Shown: positions 8,365 to 17,737, numbered from the stretch's first letter. The stretch: DNA of 64,000 nt from Fodinibius sp. Rm-B-1B1-1 (GCF_038594945.1 NZ_JBCFYD010000001.1:992001-1056000); one strand, 5' to 3'. Numbers and translations: made by a program. The notes: generated by a model not told the origin, from the letters alone.

Positions 8365-9378
8365 ATGGGTATATACAATCGTCGAAAAATTGTTTTGGGA
8401 TTTATGGGAGTACTGGTTGCGGCCTTATCAATCTTCTCATGCACTACCAAGGAATCAGCAGAAGATGTGCTTACCGATGAGCCGATTCCAGAGCCTGGAA
8501 ATCCGATTATTACCGAAAAATATACGGCTGATCCTGCAGCTTTGGTTTATCAGGATACCGTATTTCTTTATGTGGGACATGATCAAGCCGAACCGGGACA
8601 CGGATTTTATGATCTTCGTGAATGGTTGGTGTATTCGTCCACGGATTTGGTAAACTGGCAGGAGTACGAAGTGCCGCTTCGGGCAAAAGATTTTGAGTGG
8701 GCCTCGGGTGATGCGTGGGCTGCAGAAGTTATCCATCACGATGGAAAATTCTATTGGTATACGACCGTAACGCACGCAGAAAATGAGGCCAAGGCCATTG
8801 GCGTGGCGGTATCCGATAGTCCCACCGGGCCATATAAAGATGCGCGTGGCTCGGCTTTAGTTACTAACGATATGACCACCAATGTAGATATTACCTGGGA
8901 TGATATAGATCCCACGGTTTTTGTAGACGACGATGGGCAGGCCTATATGTTTTGGGGCAATACGCAGTTGTATTATTCAAAGCTGAAAGAGAATATGATT
9001 GAGTTGGAAGGCGAAATCAAAACGATTGATTTACCACACTTTACCGAAGCGCCGTGGATTCACAAGAAAAATGGTTATTACTACCTTTCTTATGCCTATA
9101 AATTTCCCGAGCGAACTGCTTATGCGATGAGTGATGATATTGAAGGCCCATATTATTTTAAAGGGATTCTCAACGAAGTTGCAGGCAACACCAATACCAA
9201 CCATCAGGCTATTATTGATTATAAAGGACAGTCGTACTTTTTCTATCATACTGGTAATATTCCAACCGAGGGAAGCAGTTATCGTCGATCGGTGAGTATC
9301 GACTCGCTGCATTACAATGAAGATGGAACGTTGCAACGTGTTCAAATGACAACTGAGGGTGTAGGGGCTGTTGAATAA
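8365..9378 (+). CDS. Glycoside hydrolase family 43 lipoprotein
   Basis: 337 residues, single GH43 five-bladed propeller domain. The three catalytic acids are visible: D56 in TADPAALVY (general base), D182 in DIDPTVFVDDDG (pKa modulator) and E228 in FTEAPWIHKK (general acid). Typical propeller motifs include STDLVNWQEY, DAWAAEVIHHDGKFYWY and SPTGPYKD. Family members remove arabinose or xylose from plant polysaccharides by inversion; the exact substrate is not readable. The signal sequence ends in IFSC, making C26 a likely lipidation site, so the enzyme is cell-surface or periplasmic. No SusC/SusD genes lie nearby, so it is not part of a visible polysaccharide utilisation locus. The stop nearly abuts the convergent uvrA stop. 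Confidence 0.88.
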   Translation: MGIYNRRKIVLGFMGVLVAALSIFSCTTKESAEDVLTDEPIPEPGNPIITEKYTADPAALVYQDTVFLYVGHDQAEPGHGFYDLREWLVYSSTDLVNWQEYEVPLRAKDFEWASGDAWAAEVIHHDGKFYWYTTVTHAENEAKAIGVAVSDSPTGPYKDARGSALVTNDMTTNVDITWDDIDPTVFVDDDGQAYMFWGNTQLYYSKLKENMIELEGEIKTIDLPHFTEAPWIHKKNGYYYLSYAYKFPERTAYAMSDDIEGPYYFKGILNEVAGNTNTNHQAIIDYKGQSYFFYHTGNIPTEGSSYRRSVSIDSLHYNEDGTLQRVQMTTEGVGAVE

Positions 9379-9380
9379 AT

Positions 9381-12191
9381 TTAGAGAACTTCGCTGAGAT
9401 ACTTGCCGGTATGACTTTCTTCCACCTCAGTAATTTCTTCGGGCGTTCCAGTGGCTACAATTTGTCCGCCAGCAAAGCCACCTTCAGGACCAATGTCGAT
9501 AATATGGTCGGCACATTTTATGACATCTAAATTGTGTTCAATGATGATGACCGTATGGCCATTATTGACGAGCTCATTAAAAGAGTCGAGCAGCTTAGCG
9601 ATATCTTCGAAATGGAGGCCCGTTGTGGGCTCATCAAAAAAGTAGAGCGTGCTGTCGCCGGCCGATTTGCTGAGAAACTTAGCCAGCTTCACGCGTTGTG
9701 CTTCCCCACCGGAAAGCGTCGGCGCGCTCTGCCCCAATTTGAGGTAACCCAGTCCCACATCTTCGAGGGTCTGTAGTTTATTGGTAATGCGTTCCTCATC
9801 CACAAAAAACTCGATGGCCTCGGAGACGGACATATTCAATACATCGTGGATATTTTTGCCCCGATATTTCACCTGCAGTACATCCTTGCGGTAACGCTTG
9901 CCACCACACTCCTCGCAGGTCAGTTCAATATCGGCCATAAATTGCATTTCAATTTTTTGGATACCTTCGCCCTGGCATGCTTCACAGCGACCTCCGGGAA
10001 CATTAAACGAAAAGTGTCCTGGCTCATACCCCATAATTTTAGATTGCCGGGTGTTTGCAAATAGATCACGAATACCGTCAAACGCTTTGGTATATGTAGC
10101 GGGATTTGACCGCGAAGAGCGCCCAATTGGCGACTGATCAACCATTTCAACTGAATCAATATAGTTGGTGCCCGTAATTTTACGATGATGGCCAATTTTA
10201 TCCTTATAGGTTCCCATCTGATTTTGGATGGCAGCATACAGCGTGTCGTGTACCAAAGTTGATTTCCCGGAACCACTAACACCTGTAACACAGATCAGCT
10301 TTTCGAGCGGAAATTCTACATCAAGACTTTTGAGGTTGTGTTCCATGGCACCTTCCAGTTTAATGATCTTTCCGCTTCCTTTACGCCGTTTTTCCGGCAC
10401 CGGAATTTCTTTGCGCCCACTGATATATTTGCCGGTTAAGGTATTAGCTTCCTGCAGATCATCATATGAACCACTGTAGACCACTTCACCACCGTGAATT
10501 CCAGCAAATGGACCAATATCAATAATGTTATCGGCCGCTTTAATCATTTCCGGGTCATGCTCTACAACCAGCACGGTATTTCCAATATCACGCAGTGATT
10601 TTAAAATGTTAATCAGCCGATCGTTATCACGGGGATGTAGGCCAATTGTTGGTTCATCAAGCACATACAGGCTTCCAATGAGTGAACTACCCAGCGAATT
10701 TGCCAGACTGATACGCTGCGACTCACCACCACTGAGCGTTTTAGCCAGTCGGTTAAGCGTAAGATAGCTTAGCCCAACTTCATCAAGGTACTTCAGGCGT
10801 TTACGGATTTCGTAGAGTACCTGCTCGGCTACTTCCTTTTCGAACTCGGAAAGCTCCAGGTTTTCAAAAAATTCCCTCGCGTGGCCGATGGTCATTTCTG
10901 CTACTTCGCCAATATGCTTATCGTTTACTTTAACATAGAGCGCATCTTTGCGCACGCGGTACCCTTTGCAATCTGGGCAGCGACTGTATCCGCGATAGCG
11001 CGAATAGAATACTCGCATATGGACTTTATAGGATTGGCTTTTCACATCCTCAAAAAATGGACGAATGCCAATATATTCATCTTTACCCTCCCATATAATT
11101 TCTTTTACGTCATCATCAAGCTCTTGGTAGGGGGTATCAATAGGCAGGCTATATCGTGCTGAAACTTTAACAAGATCACGCAGATGCTTGCTGAACTTTT
11201 CACCACTATACGGAGCAATAGCTCCATTGCGGATGGTTTCTTCGGGATCAGGGATGACGAGATTTTCATCAATACCAGAAACCTTGCCAAACCCTTCACA
11301 CTTATCACAGGCACCGAACGGATTATTAAACGAAAACATCTGCGGTTTAGGCTCAGTGAATTCAATGCCGTCCATCTCAAACCGCTCGCTGAATTTGTGT
11401 TCTTCACCATCACGGATTTTAATAGAGCAGCGGCCGTTGCCCTCCTGAAAAGCCGTTTCAAGCGATCCGGCAATACGAGTTCGTGTGTCTTCATCATTCT
11501 TAAGAACAAGCCGATCTACCAATACCCGGTAGTTGTCTGCGCTGATGTCCTTTGGATCTACATCATCGGTCGTCAGATCCAAAATATTTTCGTCATCAAT
11601 ATGCAGGAGACGAGAATACCCCTTTTCCTTAAGAACTCGGAGTTCATCCTCCAATCCTTTCTCTTCGTGAACCGGTATAGAAAACAGTACGTAAAATTTA
11701 GTGCCTTCGTCATGTTCGTTGTGAAGTTCCTCAATAACCGTTTTGGTACTGTCTTTTTTCACCTCTTTTCCCGATTTAGGCGAAATAGTATGACCGATCC
11801 GTGCGTAAAGCAGGCGCATATAATCGTAGATCTCTGTCGTAGTACCAACTGTAGATCGGGGATTCGAAGATGTCGTTTTTTGTTGAATGGCCATGGCTGG
11901 TGAAATACCCTGCATGAAATCCACATCGGGTTTGTCCATGCGTTCTAAAAACTGCCGGGCATAACTGGAAAGACTTTCCACGTATCGTCGCTGCCCCTCG
12001 GCATAAATGGTATCAAAGGCCAAGCTGGATTTACCTGAACCACTAACGCCGGTAACGACGGTCATCTTGTTACGGGGGATCTCGACATCGATTTCTTTGA
12101 GGTTATGAACGCGGGCCCCTTTAACAATAATGGGGCGATCTTTGTCGGTTTCAGATTGCTTTTTCTCGTTGATCGTTTCGGTCTGAGACAT
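9381..12191 (-). CDS. uvrA: Excinuclease ABC subunit A
   Basis: 936 residues, matching the usual UvrA length of about 940. It has two ABC ATPase halves: Walker A GVSGSGKSSL (48-57, K54) and GVSGSGKSTL in the second half, each with an LSGGE signature (TLSGGESQRI and TLSGGEAQRV) and a DEP Walker B. Zinc-finger cysteine pairs are present in CDKCEGFG, CPDCKGYR, CEACQGEG and CEECGGKRY. UvrA scans DNA for bulky lesions with UvrB and starts nucleotide excision repair. It is a stand-alone gene here, as is usual. No clear LexA-type box was recognised in the 147 bp upstream. Confidence 0.97.
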   Translation of the reverse strand: MSQTETINEKKQSETDKDRPIIVKGARVHNLKEIDVEIPRNKMTVVTGVSGSGKSSLAFDTIYAEGQRRYVESLSSYARQFLERMDKPDVDFMQGISPAMAIQQKTTSSNPRSTVGTTTEIYDYMRLLYARIGHTISPKSGKEVKKDSTKTVIEELHNEHDEGTKFYVLFSIPVHEEKGLEDELRVLKEKGYSRLLHIDDENILDLTTDDVDPKDISADNYRVLVDRLVLKNDEDTRTRIAGSLETAFQEGNGRCSIKIRDGEEHKFSERFEMDGIEFTEPKPQMFSFNNPFGACDKCEGFGKVSGIDENLVIPDPEETIRNGAIAPYSGEKFSKHLRDLVKVSARYSLPIDTPYQELDDDVKEIIWEGKDEYIGIRPFFEDVKSQSYKVHMRVFYSRYRGYSRCPDCKGYRVRKDALYVKVNDKHIGEVAEMTIGHAREFFENLELSEFEKEVAEQVLYEIRKRLKYLDEVGLSYLTLNRLAKTLSGGESQRISLANSLGSSLIGSLYVLDEPTIGLHPRDNDRLINILKSLRDIGNTVLVVEHDPEMIKAADNIIDIGPFAGIHGGEVVYSGSYDDLQEANTLTGKYISGRKEIPVPEKRRKGSGKIIKLEGAMEHNLKSLDVEFPLEKLICVTGVSGSGKSTLVHDTLYAAIQNQMGTYKDKIGHHRKITGTNYIDSVEMVDQSPIGRSSRSNPATYTKAFDGIRDLFANTRQSKIMGYEPGHFSFNVPGGRCEACQGEGIQKIEMQFMADIELTCEECGGKRYRKDVLQVKYRGKNIHDVLNMSVSEAIEFFVDEERITNKLQTLEDVGLGYLKLGQSAPTLSGGEAQRVKLAKFLSKSAGDSTLYFFDEPTTGLHFEDIAKLLDSFNELVNNGHTVIIIEHNLDVIKCADHIIDIGPEGGFAGGQIVATGTPEEITEVEESHTGKYLSEVL

Positions 12192-12338
12192 GCAGTTATT
12201 TTTGCGTTTGTATAAACGGGTAAAGGTACAAATTTTACGACAAAAAGTGAGGGGTTAATCCCATGAAACAATCATAAAGAACAACCTGTAAAGAATTTGC
12301 GTTCAAGAGGTATGACTTTTCATCCTTAAAACGATAAC

Positions 12339-12971
12339 GTGGCCAAAGATATGGACATTGCTCGACAAATAGAGGGTATTATACTATTTATTGGAATTCC
12401 ATCGCTGGAATATTTTGAGCTTCTGCCTCTCCCGAAATTATTAGTTCTTGTTTTGGTGGCAGGTTATTGCGGGTATCAATTATGGAAAGACACAGAATTT
12501 GGTGGAGGGTTGTTCCGGAAATCCGGTAACCATCAAATCAGCAAAACCATATTGCTTAGAACCGTTGTGATAGCACCTGCTTTAACAGGGTTGGTTTGGG
12601 TTTTACCAGATTTGAATCTGTTCAGTTTTCCCATTGAACGGCCCTGGCTTTGGATGATTGTGATGGTATTATATCCACTGTTATCGGCTCTGCCCCAGGA
12701 GTTTATTTATCGCACCTTCTTTTTCAATCGGTATAAAGAAATATTTACCCTTCCTCATAGCGATATTATTTACAGTGCGGCTGCGTTTTCGTTTTTGCAT
12801 ATTGTATATGACAACTGGTGGGCTGTTGGGCTTAGTTTTTTAGCGGGACTTTTATTTGGGATTACGTACAAGCGAACCGAATCGCTGTACTGGGTGGCTT
12901 TAGAGCATATTATTTATGGATGGCTTGTTTTTACGCTTGGGCTTGGACCATACTTTTTTGAGGCGTTTTAA
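12339..12971 (+). CDS. CPBP family intramembrane protease, QE variant
   Basis: 210 residues with about six membrane segments. The CPBP (Abi, Rce1-like) motifs are present in variant form: PQEFIYRTFFFNRY (Q120, E121, R125) instead of the usual EExxxR, AFSFLH as motif 2 and LEHIIYGW as motif 3. The QE-type motif with FFFxRY is, as far as I recall, a recognised subfamily, so activity is possible with a single glutamate, but this is not certain. The annotated start is a GTG at 12339; an in-frame ATG at 12351 four codons later is equally plausible. It is a single gene, divergent from uvrA. Confidence 0.75.
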   Translation: MAKDMDIARQIEGIILFIGIPSLEYFELLPLPKLLVLVLVAGYCGYQLWKDTEFGGGLFRKSGNHQISKTILLRTVVIAPALTGLVWVLPDLNLFSFPIERPWLWMIVMVLYPLLSALPQEFIYRTFFFNRYKEIFTLPHSDIIYSAAAFSFLHIVYDNWWAVGLSFLAGLLFGITYKRTESLYWVALEHIIYGWLVFTLGLGPYFFEAF

Positions 12972-13071
12972 TAGTTTGTCTGTGTCAATAATACGCATTG
13001 GTAGTTGCGGTGCATACAATTATATTCAGTTTCTTGTTAAAACTTTAGATGATATAGTACATTGAATTGTC

Positions 13072-14496
13072 ATGAGTCTTGATGTTTCTCCGCAACAGTT
13101 TGAAGAGTGGATTGAACAAACAGGTCAATTGATCAAAAGGTTTTATGCTGATGATTTGACATCGCCCGTATTTGCCGGCAAGTCTCCTGCCGAGGTACAA
13201 GCACTTTTGGAGGAATCGCTGCCACGGCAATCACAAAATATTGAAGCCTTGCTGGATGAGGTTGGTGAAAAGGTATTGAGCTCGATCACCAACAGCGCGG
13301 GTCCCCGTTATTTTGGATATATTACTGGCGGTGGAAACCAAGTAGCGGTGTTAGCCGAAATGATTAAGGCCTCTCTCAATCAGAATAATTTAAAATGGCA
13401 TTCGTCGCCGGTAAGTACGGAGTTGGAACGGCTGGTGATGCGTTGGGTTGCTGATTTTATAGGGTATCCCACAAGCAGCGCAGGGGTGCTTTTAAGTGGG
13501 GGATCGGTGGCCAATTTTAACTGTCTGGCGGTAGCGCGAAAAATTAAGGCGCCTTCTGATATTTCGGATGAGGGAATCTATGGTTCTAATCCCATGACTG
13601 TATATGTTTCGGAGGAGGGGCACTCCAGTTTTGACAAAGCGATGGATATGTTGGGGCTTGGGAAAAAGTATTTGCGAAAAATCCCCGTTGAGGATGATTT
13701 TCGCATTAATATTGAAGCGCTTGAAGAGCAAATTCGATCCGACAAAAATGCGGGCCTCAATCCCATCTGTGCTATTGCCGTTGCAGGTACGACTAATACG
13801 GGTGCCGTTGATAATTTACAGGCCGTCGCAGATATCTGTGAAGAATATGGTTTGTGGTATCATGTGGATGCGGCTTACGGTGGGCCTGCTGCAAGAGTTG
13901 ATAAGACAATCCCGCTTTTTGAAGGGATTGAACGCGCTGATTCGGTGGTAGTTAATCCCCATAAATGGATGTACGTACCCTTTGAAGCAGGCGGGGCGCT
14001 TGTCAAAAATCCAGAGCATCTTCGCCGTACGTTTAGCACGATCCCTGACTATCTGAAATCGGATCAGCAGAATGGAGGGCGTACAGACCTAATGGAATAT
14101 AATTTGCCGCTGACGAAAGAGTTTAAGGCACTTAAGGTATGGATGACGATAAAGGCGTACGGTGCTGATCGGTTGCGCAATGAAATTGCTTCTGATATTG
14201 ATAAGGCCCAATACTTAGTTGATTTAATCAGCGAAGAGAAAGGCTTGGAACTTATGGCACCGGTACCTCTGTCAATTGTTTGTTTTCGTTACAATCCAGG
14301 TGGATTAGATGCAAAGCAATTGGATGTACTAAATGACAAAATCATTGATAAGGTGGAGATAGATGGTCGCGTATTTTTAACGGGCACAAAGATTAACGGG
14401 GCTACCGCAATACGAGTTTGTTTTATTAATCACCGTACAAAAAGGAAGGATATACAGCTTTTAAAAGAAACCGTGTTGGATATTGCCATGAATTAG
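13072..14496 (+). CDS. PLP-dependent group II decarboxylase (aromatic amino acid decarboxylase type)
   Basis: 474 residues, fold-type I PLP enzyme of the pyridoxal-dependent decarboxylase family (PF00282). The Schiff-base lysine is K298 in VNPHKWMYVPFEAG, a diagnostic motif. Others are SSITNSAGPRYFGYITGGG, LLSGGSVANFNCLAVARK (cofactor phosphate loop), AVAGTTNTGAVD and WYHVDAAYGGPA with the Asp that holds the pyridine nitrogen. The substrate could be an aromatic amino acid, glutamate or 2,4-diaminobutyrate; the length and the motifs favour the aromatic/DDC branch, but sequence alone does not settle it. An alpha-oxoamine synthase lies 248 bp downstream; the gap argues against tight coupling. 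Confidence 0.85.
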   Translation: MSLDVSPQQFEEWIEQTGQLIKRFYADDLTSPVFAGKSPAEVQALLEESLPRQSQNIEALLDEVGEKVLSSITNSAGPRYFGYITGGGNQVAVLAEMIKASLNQNNLKWHSSPVSTELERLVMRWVADFIGYPTSSAGVLLSGGSVANFNCLAVARKIKAPSDISDEGIYGSNPMTVYVSEEGHSSFDKAMDMLGLGKKYLRKIPVEDDFRINIEALEEQIRSDKNAGLNPICAIAVAGTTNTGAVDNLQAVADICEEYGLWYHVDAAYGGPAARVDKTIPLFEGIERADSVVVNPHKWMYVPFEAGGALVKNPEHLRRTFSTIPDYLKSDQQNGGRTDLMEYNLPLTKEFKALKVWMTIKAYGADRLRNEIASDIDKAQYLVDLISEEKGLELMAPVPLSIVCFRYNPGGLDAKQLDVLNDKIIDKVEIDGRVFLTGTKINGATAIRVCFINHRTKRKDIQLLKETVLDIAMN

Positions 14497-14744
14497 CGTA
14501 GGAAATATAAGTGGTCTATACGGGTCTTAAATAGTTGTTAAGGCATGGCAAATAATATCCCAAAGAAATATATTTTCGGATAAGTTCATGTTAATCAGTT
14601 GTTTAGGGTTGTATGTTTTGGGGGTTGTTATTTTTGATATGCAGGTTATTTTCATTACCTTTTTTCAATGTTTTACAGGCACATGTTAGTTTGTGAGCAA
14701 AAGAATCATCTACACATAACCAAATAATGAGTACAAGTTAGTTT

Positions 14745-15983
14745 ATGGATTTATTTGATAAACTGGAGTCAAAACCAGGCCCACTGGGAGAATTTACTTC
14801 AGATGGATATGGCTACTACACTTATCCTAAACTCGAAGGTCCTTTGGGACCCGTAATGAAGTTTAATGATGAGGATGTCATTGTCTGGAGTATTAACGAT
14901 TACCTGGGGGTTGGAAGCAATGAGGAAGTAAAACAGTATGATGCAAAAATTGCTCAGGATCACAGCTTGAGTAGCCCGATGGGAGCTCGGCTGATGACCG
15001 GGAATACCACTGAGCATGAAAAGCTCGAAGAAGAGCTGGCCGATTTTGTACACAAGGATGATGCCTTCCTTCTTAACTATGGCTACCAGGGAATCATGAG
15101 TGTGATTCACGCCCTTGTAGATCGAAATGATATTTTAATCTATGATGAGCTGAGTCATGCTTGTATTGTAGATGGTAAGCAGTTGGCCATGGCTGATAAG
15201 TATGTATTTAAGCACAATGATATCGAAAGTTTTAAGACTCAGTTAGAACGAGCCCATCGCAAGAAAAAAGATAATGGGGCCGTTCTGGTTGTAACTGAGG
15301 GGGCCTTTGGAATGACAGGTGATCTGGGCATTCTCAATGAAATGATTGCTCTTAAGGAAGAATATCCATTCCGTTTGTTGGTAGATGATGCTCACGGCGT
15401 TGGAACGATGGGCGAAGATGGATCGGGCACGGGTACTCACTTAGGTTGTCACGAAGGCATAGATCTTTACTTTGGTACCTTTGCCAAGGCTTTTGCGCTT
15501 ATTGGTGCTTTTGTTGCTACCAATGAGCGTGTGGTTGAATTTTTAAAAGCCAATGTCCGAAGTCAGATTTTTGCCAAGTCGGTGCCGATGCCTATTGTAA
15601 AATCGGCGCGGAAACGGCTGGAGATGATTCGTAATAACCCACAGTGGAGAGAAAAACTTTGGGAAAATACGAATATGCTTCGGGGCGGACTTCGGGATAT
15701 GGGCTATAATGTATTGCCTGCAGAATGTCCGGTAACGCCTGTATTGACTAAGGGAAGTACTGATTTATGTCAGATGATTATGCGTAAGCTTCGGGAGGAA
15801 CACGGTATCTTTGTAAGTGGAGTAGCTTATCCGGTTGTTCCCCGGGGAACAGTGCTTATCCGCTTGATACCAACCGCTGCGCATACCAAAGAGCATATTG
15901 AAAAAACGCTTGATGGTTTTGAAGCAATAAAAGATGTAGTCTTTGCGGAAGCGAAAAAACAGAAGCAGAAAATGACTGCTTAA
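14745..15983 (+). CDS. Alpha-oxoamine synthase: serine palmitoyltransferase or cysteate acyltransferase type
   Basis: 412 residues, PLP fold-type I enzyme. The lysine that binds PLP is K248 in FGTFAKAFALIGAF, and the conserved SSPMGARLMTGNTTEHEKLE, DELSHACIVDG and LVDDAHGVGTMG stretches fit the alpha-oxoamine synthase family (KBL, BioF, SPT). The N-terminal MDLFDKLESKPGPLGEF block matches, from memory, the branch found in Bacteroidota that starts sphingolipid (serine palmitoyltransferase) or sulfonolipid (cysteate acyl-ACP transferase, SulA) synthesis by decarboxylative condensation of an amino acid with a fatty acyl thioester. I cannot tell serine from cysteate specificity. A 2-phosphosulfolactate phosphatase gene (comB) 30 kb downstream is compatible with the sulfonolipid reading. 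A strong terminator follows at 16009. Confidence 0.75.
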   Translation: MDLFDKLESKPGPLGEFTSDGYGYYTYPKLEGPLGPVMKFNDEDVIVWSINDYLGVGSNEEVKQYDAKIAQDHSLSSPMGARLMTGNTTEHEKLEEELADFVHKDDAFLLNYGYQGIMSVIHALVDRNDILIYDELSHACIVDGKQLAMADKYVFKHNDIESFKTQLERAHRKKKDNGAVLVVTEGAFGMTGDLGILNEMIALKEEYPFRLLVDDAHGVGTMGEDGSGTGTHLGCHEGIDLYFGTFAKAFALIGAFVATNERVVEFLKANVRSQIFAKSVPMPIVKSARKRLEMIRNNPQWREKLWENTNMLRGGLRDMGYNVLPAECPVTPVLTKGSTDLCQMIMRKLREEHGIFVSGVAYPVVPRGTVLIRLIPTAAHTKEHIEKTLDGFEAIKDVVFAEAKKQKQKMTA

Positions 15984-16008
15984 TTTTTTCTGCAGATAGA
16001 TTTATTGA

Positions 16009-16039
16009 AAGCCTCGCTGAAAACAGCGGGGCTTTTTTT
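16009..16039 (+). terminator. Rho-independent terminator after the alpha-oxoamine synthase gene
   Basis: An 11-bp stem (16009-16019 AAGCCTCGCTG pairing with 16024-16034, one G-T pair) closes a four-base AAAA loop and runs into seven T residues. It lies 25 bp past the stop codon of the synthase gene. Confidence 0.85.
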
Positions 16040-16048
16040 ATGTTAGTT

Positions 16049-16167
16049 AGACCTTTGCCAAACCAGTGTCACCCTGAATTCATTTCAGGGTCTGATGTAA
16101 TAAGTTGGATATTAGCTATAGATGCTGAAACAAGTTCAGCATGACATAGTAGTCCTTACAAAGGTCT
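16049..16167. repeat. Dispersed palindromic intergenic repeat, copy 1
   Basis: Outer arms AGACCTTTG (16049-16057) and CAAAGGTCT (16159-16167) are perfect inverted repeats. Inside lie two smaller near-palindromes: CCCTGAATTCATTTCAGGG near 16072-16090, and TGCTGAAACAAGTTCAGCA near 16123-16141. The same core (TGCTGAAC..GTTTCAGCA) recurs at 42712-42803 and in degraded form at 19463-19498. This looks like a family of non-coding palindromic elements of the REP/MITE kind. No reading frame is present. Confidence 0.6.
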
Positions 16168-16234
16168 CTTAGATTCTTTTTTAGAATTTCACTCCGTAGC
16201 ATTATGAAAAAGGGCACAAGCTCCCAAAAATAAA

Positions 16235-16263
16235 GAAGGGACGAGTAGTTAACCCGTCCCTTC
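16235..16263 (-). terminator. Terminator for the DEAD-box-like gene
   Basis: Arms GAAGGGACG (16235-16243) and CGTCCCTTC (16255-16263) form a perfect 9-bp stem with an 11-base loop. Read on the minus strand it is followed by a U-rich tail, 28 bp past the stop of the gene ending at 16291. Confidence 0.7.
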
Positions 16264-16290
16264 AAAATTGTTTAGTGCCTTTTTATCTAA

Positions 16291-17673
16291 TTAAGAAAAG
16301 AGTTTTTTAATCAGGCCAATAACCCCGTCACGCTGATCTTTGGGAGTATCGCCCTTACGTCCGCCGCTAAGTTTATCATAACTTGGACGTGGGAGTTGAA
16401 GCCCATCATCTTTTTTCTTTTTACTCCGTCCATTATTACGTCCTCGTTTGGAACGGTTATCGCCTCGGGATTTCTTCTTTTTTTTCTGCTTCCGTTCTTT
16501 CAGTTTTTGCTTCACTTTATCAGGAAGTGGAAGCTCTTTGGGGGCTTGTCCCAGGCTGTTCTCTAATTCGTTAATGTCGCTGCGATCTTGTTTGGAAACA
16601 AGTGAAACAATGCGCGATGCTTTGCCTGAACCGACTAAGTTAGCACGATACCGGTATTCATTTGGATCATTGGGAACATCATAATTAATGACCTGTGTAA
16701 CTCGGTCAAGTTCGAGCTCCGCAGCCGGAATGTCTGCTACCAACAGATATTGCACATCTCCATTGGTAAAATTGGCAAATCGCTGCGCGTGTTTTTCATC
16801 CGAAAGCTTACCATGGATACTGGTAGCTTTGAGGTTGTTTTTTCGAAGTGTTTTATACAGTCGATCAGTACCTCGTTTAGAAGCGGTAAATATCACGCAA
16901 TTATCAGACGGGTTGTCCTCGATATGTGCCATTAAGGTGGTAATCTTCATCCGATTGGGAACGTAGATATATCCCTGTGAAAGATTTTGGTCCACCGTAG
17001 GCGGTTCCGTGAGCATACCCGGTTTATCTTCAAACCCAATAGCAATGGGGTCCTCAGTATATTGTTTCGTTAGCTCTTTGACATCATCGTTAAGCTCATT
17101 GGTATAAATGAGAGTCTGATGATCACTAAGAACCCGTTTAAGAATGTTTTTGAGTTTATCTTGCAAGTTCAGGGTAGTCATCTTGTCTGCCGAATCAATG
17201 ACTACCAAGCCAACATCCCGAAAGATAAATCGCAGGTCATGGCATATATCCTGCAGGGGACCGGGATTCCCGACAATAACCTCTACTTCGCTTTGTAGGG
17301 ATTCTTTCTGTTCGGCTTCTTCGGTATCCATGTCAATAGATGCACACTCAATCTGTGCATGGTATCCCATTGCCCAAACGAGCTCATCAATTTGTTTCGA
17401 CTCATCCGGATTAGGGGTTAACACAAGTACCGAAGTACCGTCTTTGTCTTCTCTTTTGTTAACCTGCTCAAGTGCAGGAATAATAAAAGAGGCGATTCTG
17501 CTGCTTCCTTGCTCGGCTTTAATAAGTGCATCATTACCTTCAAGTACAGCGGGGATAACTTCTTCTTGTAATTCAGTAAGTTCAGTATAATTAATGTCTT
17601 GAAGCCCGCTCATGATGTTGGGGCTCAAATTTAGTTCTTCAAACTTCAACGTTCTATCCTTTGTTTTATTCAT
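16291..17673 (-). CDS. DEAD-box helicase-like protein with degenerate ATPase motifs
   Basis: 460 residues laid out exactly like a DEAD-box RNA helicase: a Q-motif-like N-terminus (FEELNLSPNIMSGL, then Q36), two RecA-like domains, and a basic tail from about 400 rich in Lys, Arg and Gly. The catalytic motifs are replaced: motif I is AEQGSSRI (53-60) with no GKT, motif II is DSAD (160-163) rather than DEAD, motif III SAT is absent, motif V lacks its arginine (VADIPAAELELD, 312-323) and motif VI is YRYRANLVGSGKAS (340-353) instead of HRxGRxGR. The frame is intact, so this is a preserved protein that probably cannot hydrolyse ATP. It may act as an RNA-binding or chaperone scaffold through the basic tail. 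Single gene with its own terminator. Confidence 0.85.
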   Translation of the reverse strand: MNKTKDRTLKFEELNLSPNIMSGLQDINYTELTELQEEVIPAVLEGNDALIKAEQGSSRIASFIIPALEQVNKREDKDGTSVLVLTPNPDESKQIDELVWAMGYHAQIECASIDMDTEEAEQKESLQSEVEVIVGNPGPLQDICHDLRFIFRDVGLVVIDSADKMTTLNLQDKLKNILKRVLSDHQTLIYTNELNDDVKELTKQYTEDPIAIGFEDKPGMLTEPPTVDQNLSQGYIYVPNRMKITTLMAHIEDNPSDNCVIFTASKRGTDRLYKTLRKNNLKATSIHGKLSDEKHAQRFANFTNGDVQYLLVADIPAAELELDRVTQVINYDVPNDPNEYRYRANLVGSGKASRIVSLVSKQDRSDINELENSLGQAPKELPLPDKVKQKLKERKQKKKKKSRGDNRSKRGRNNGRSKKKKDDGLQLPRPSYDKLSGGRKGDTPKDQRDGVIGLIKKLFS

Positions 17674-17737
17674 GTTTGTTCTTCATGCATTCGCTTCAAA
17701 ACCAAGCGATGCTAATCAATGGCTGAATATACAAAAC

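Noticed and set aside
11184-11903. A 239-codon + strand frame inside uvrA
   Set aside because: Antisense to the conserved uvrA coding region; no independent motif.
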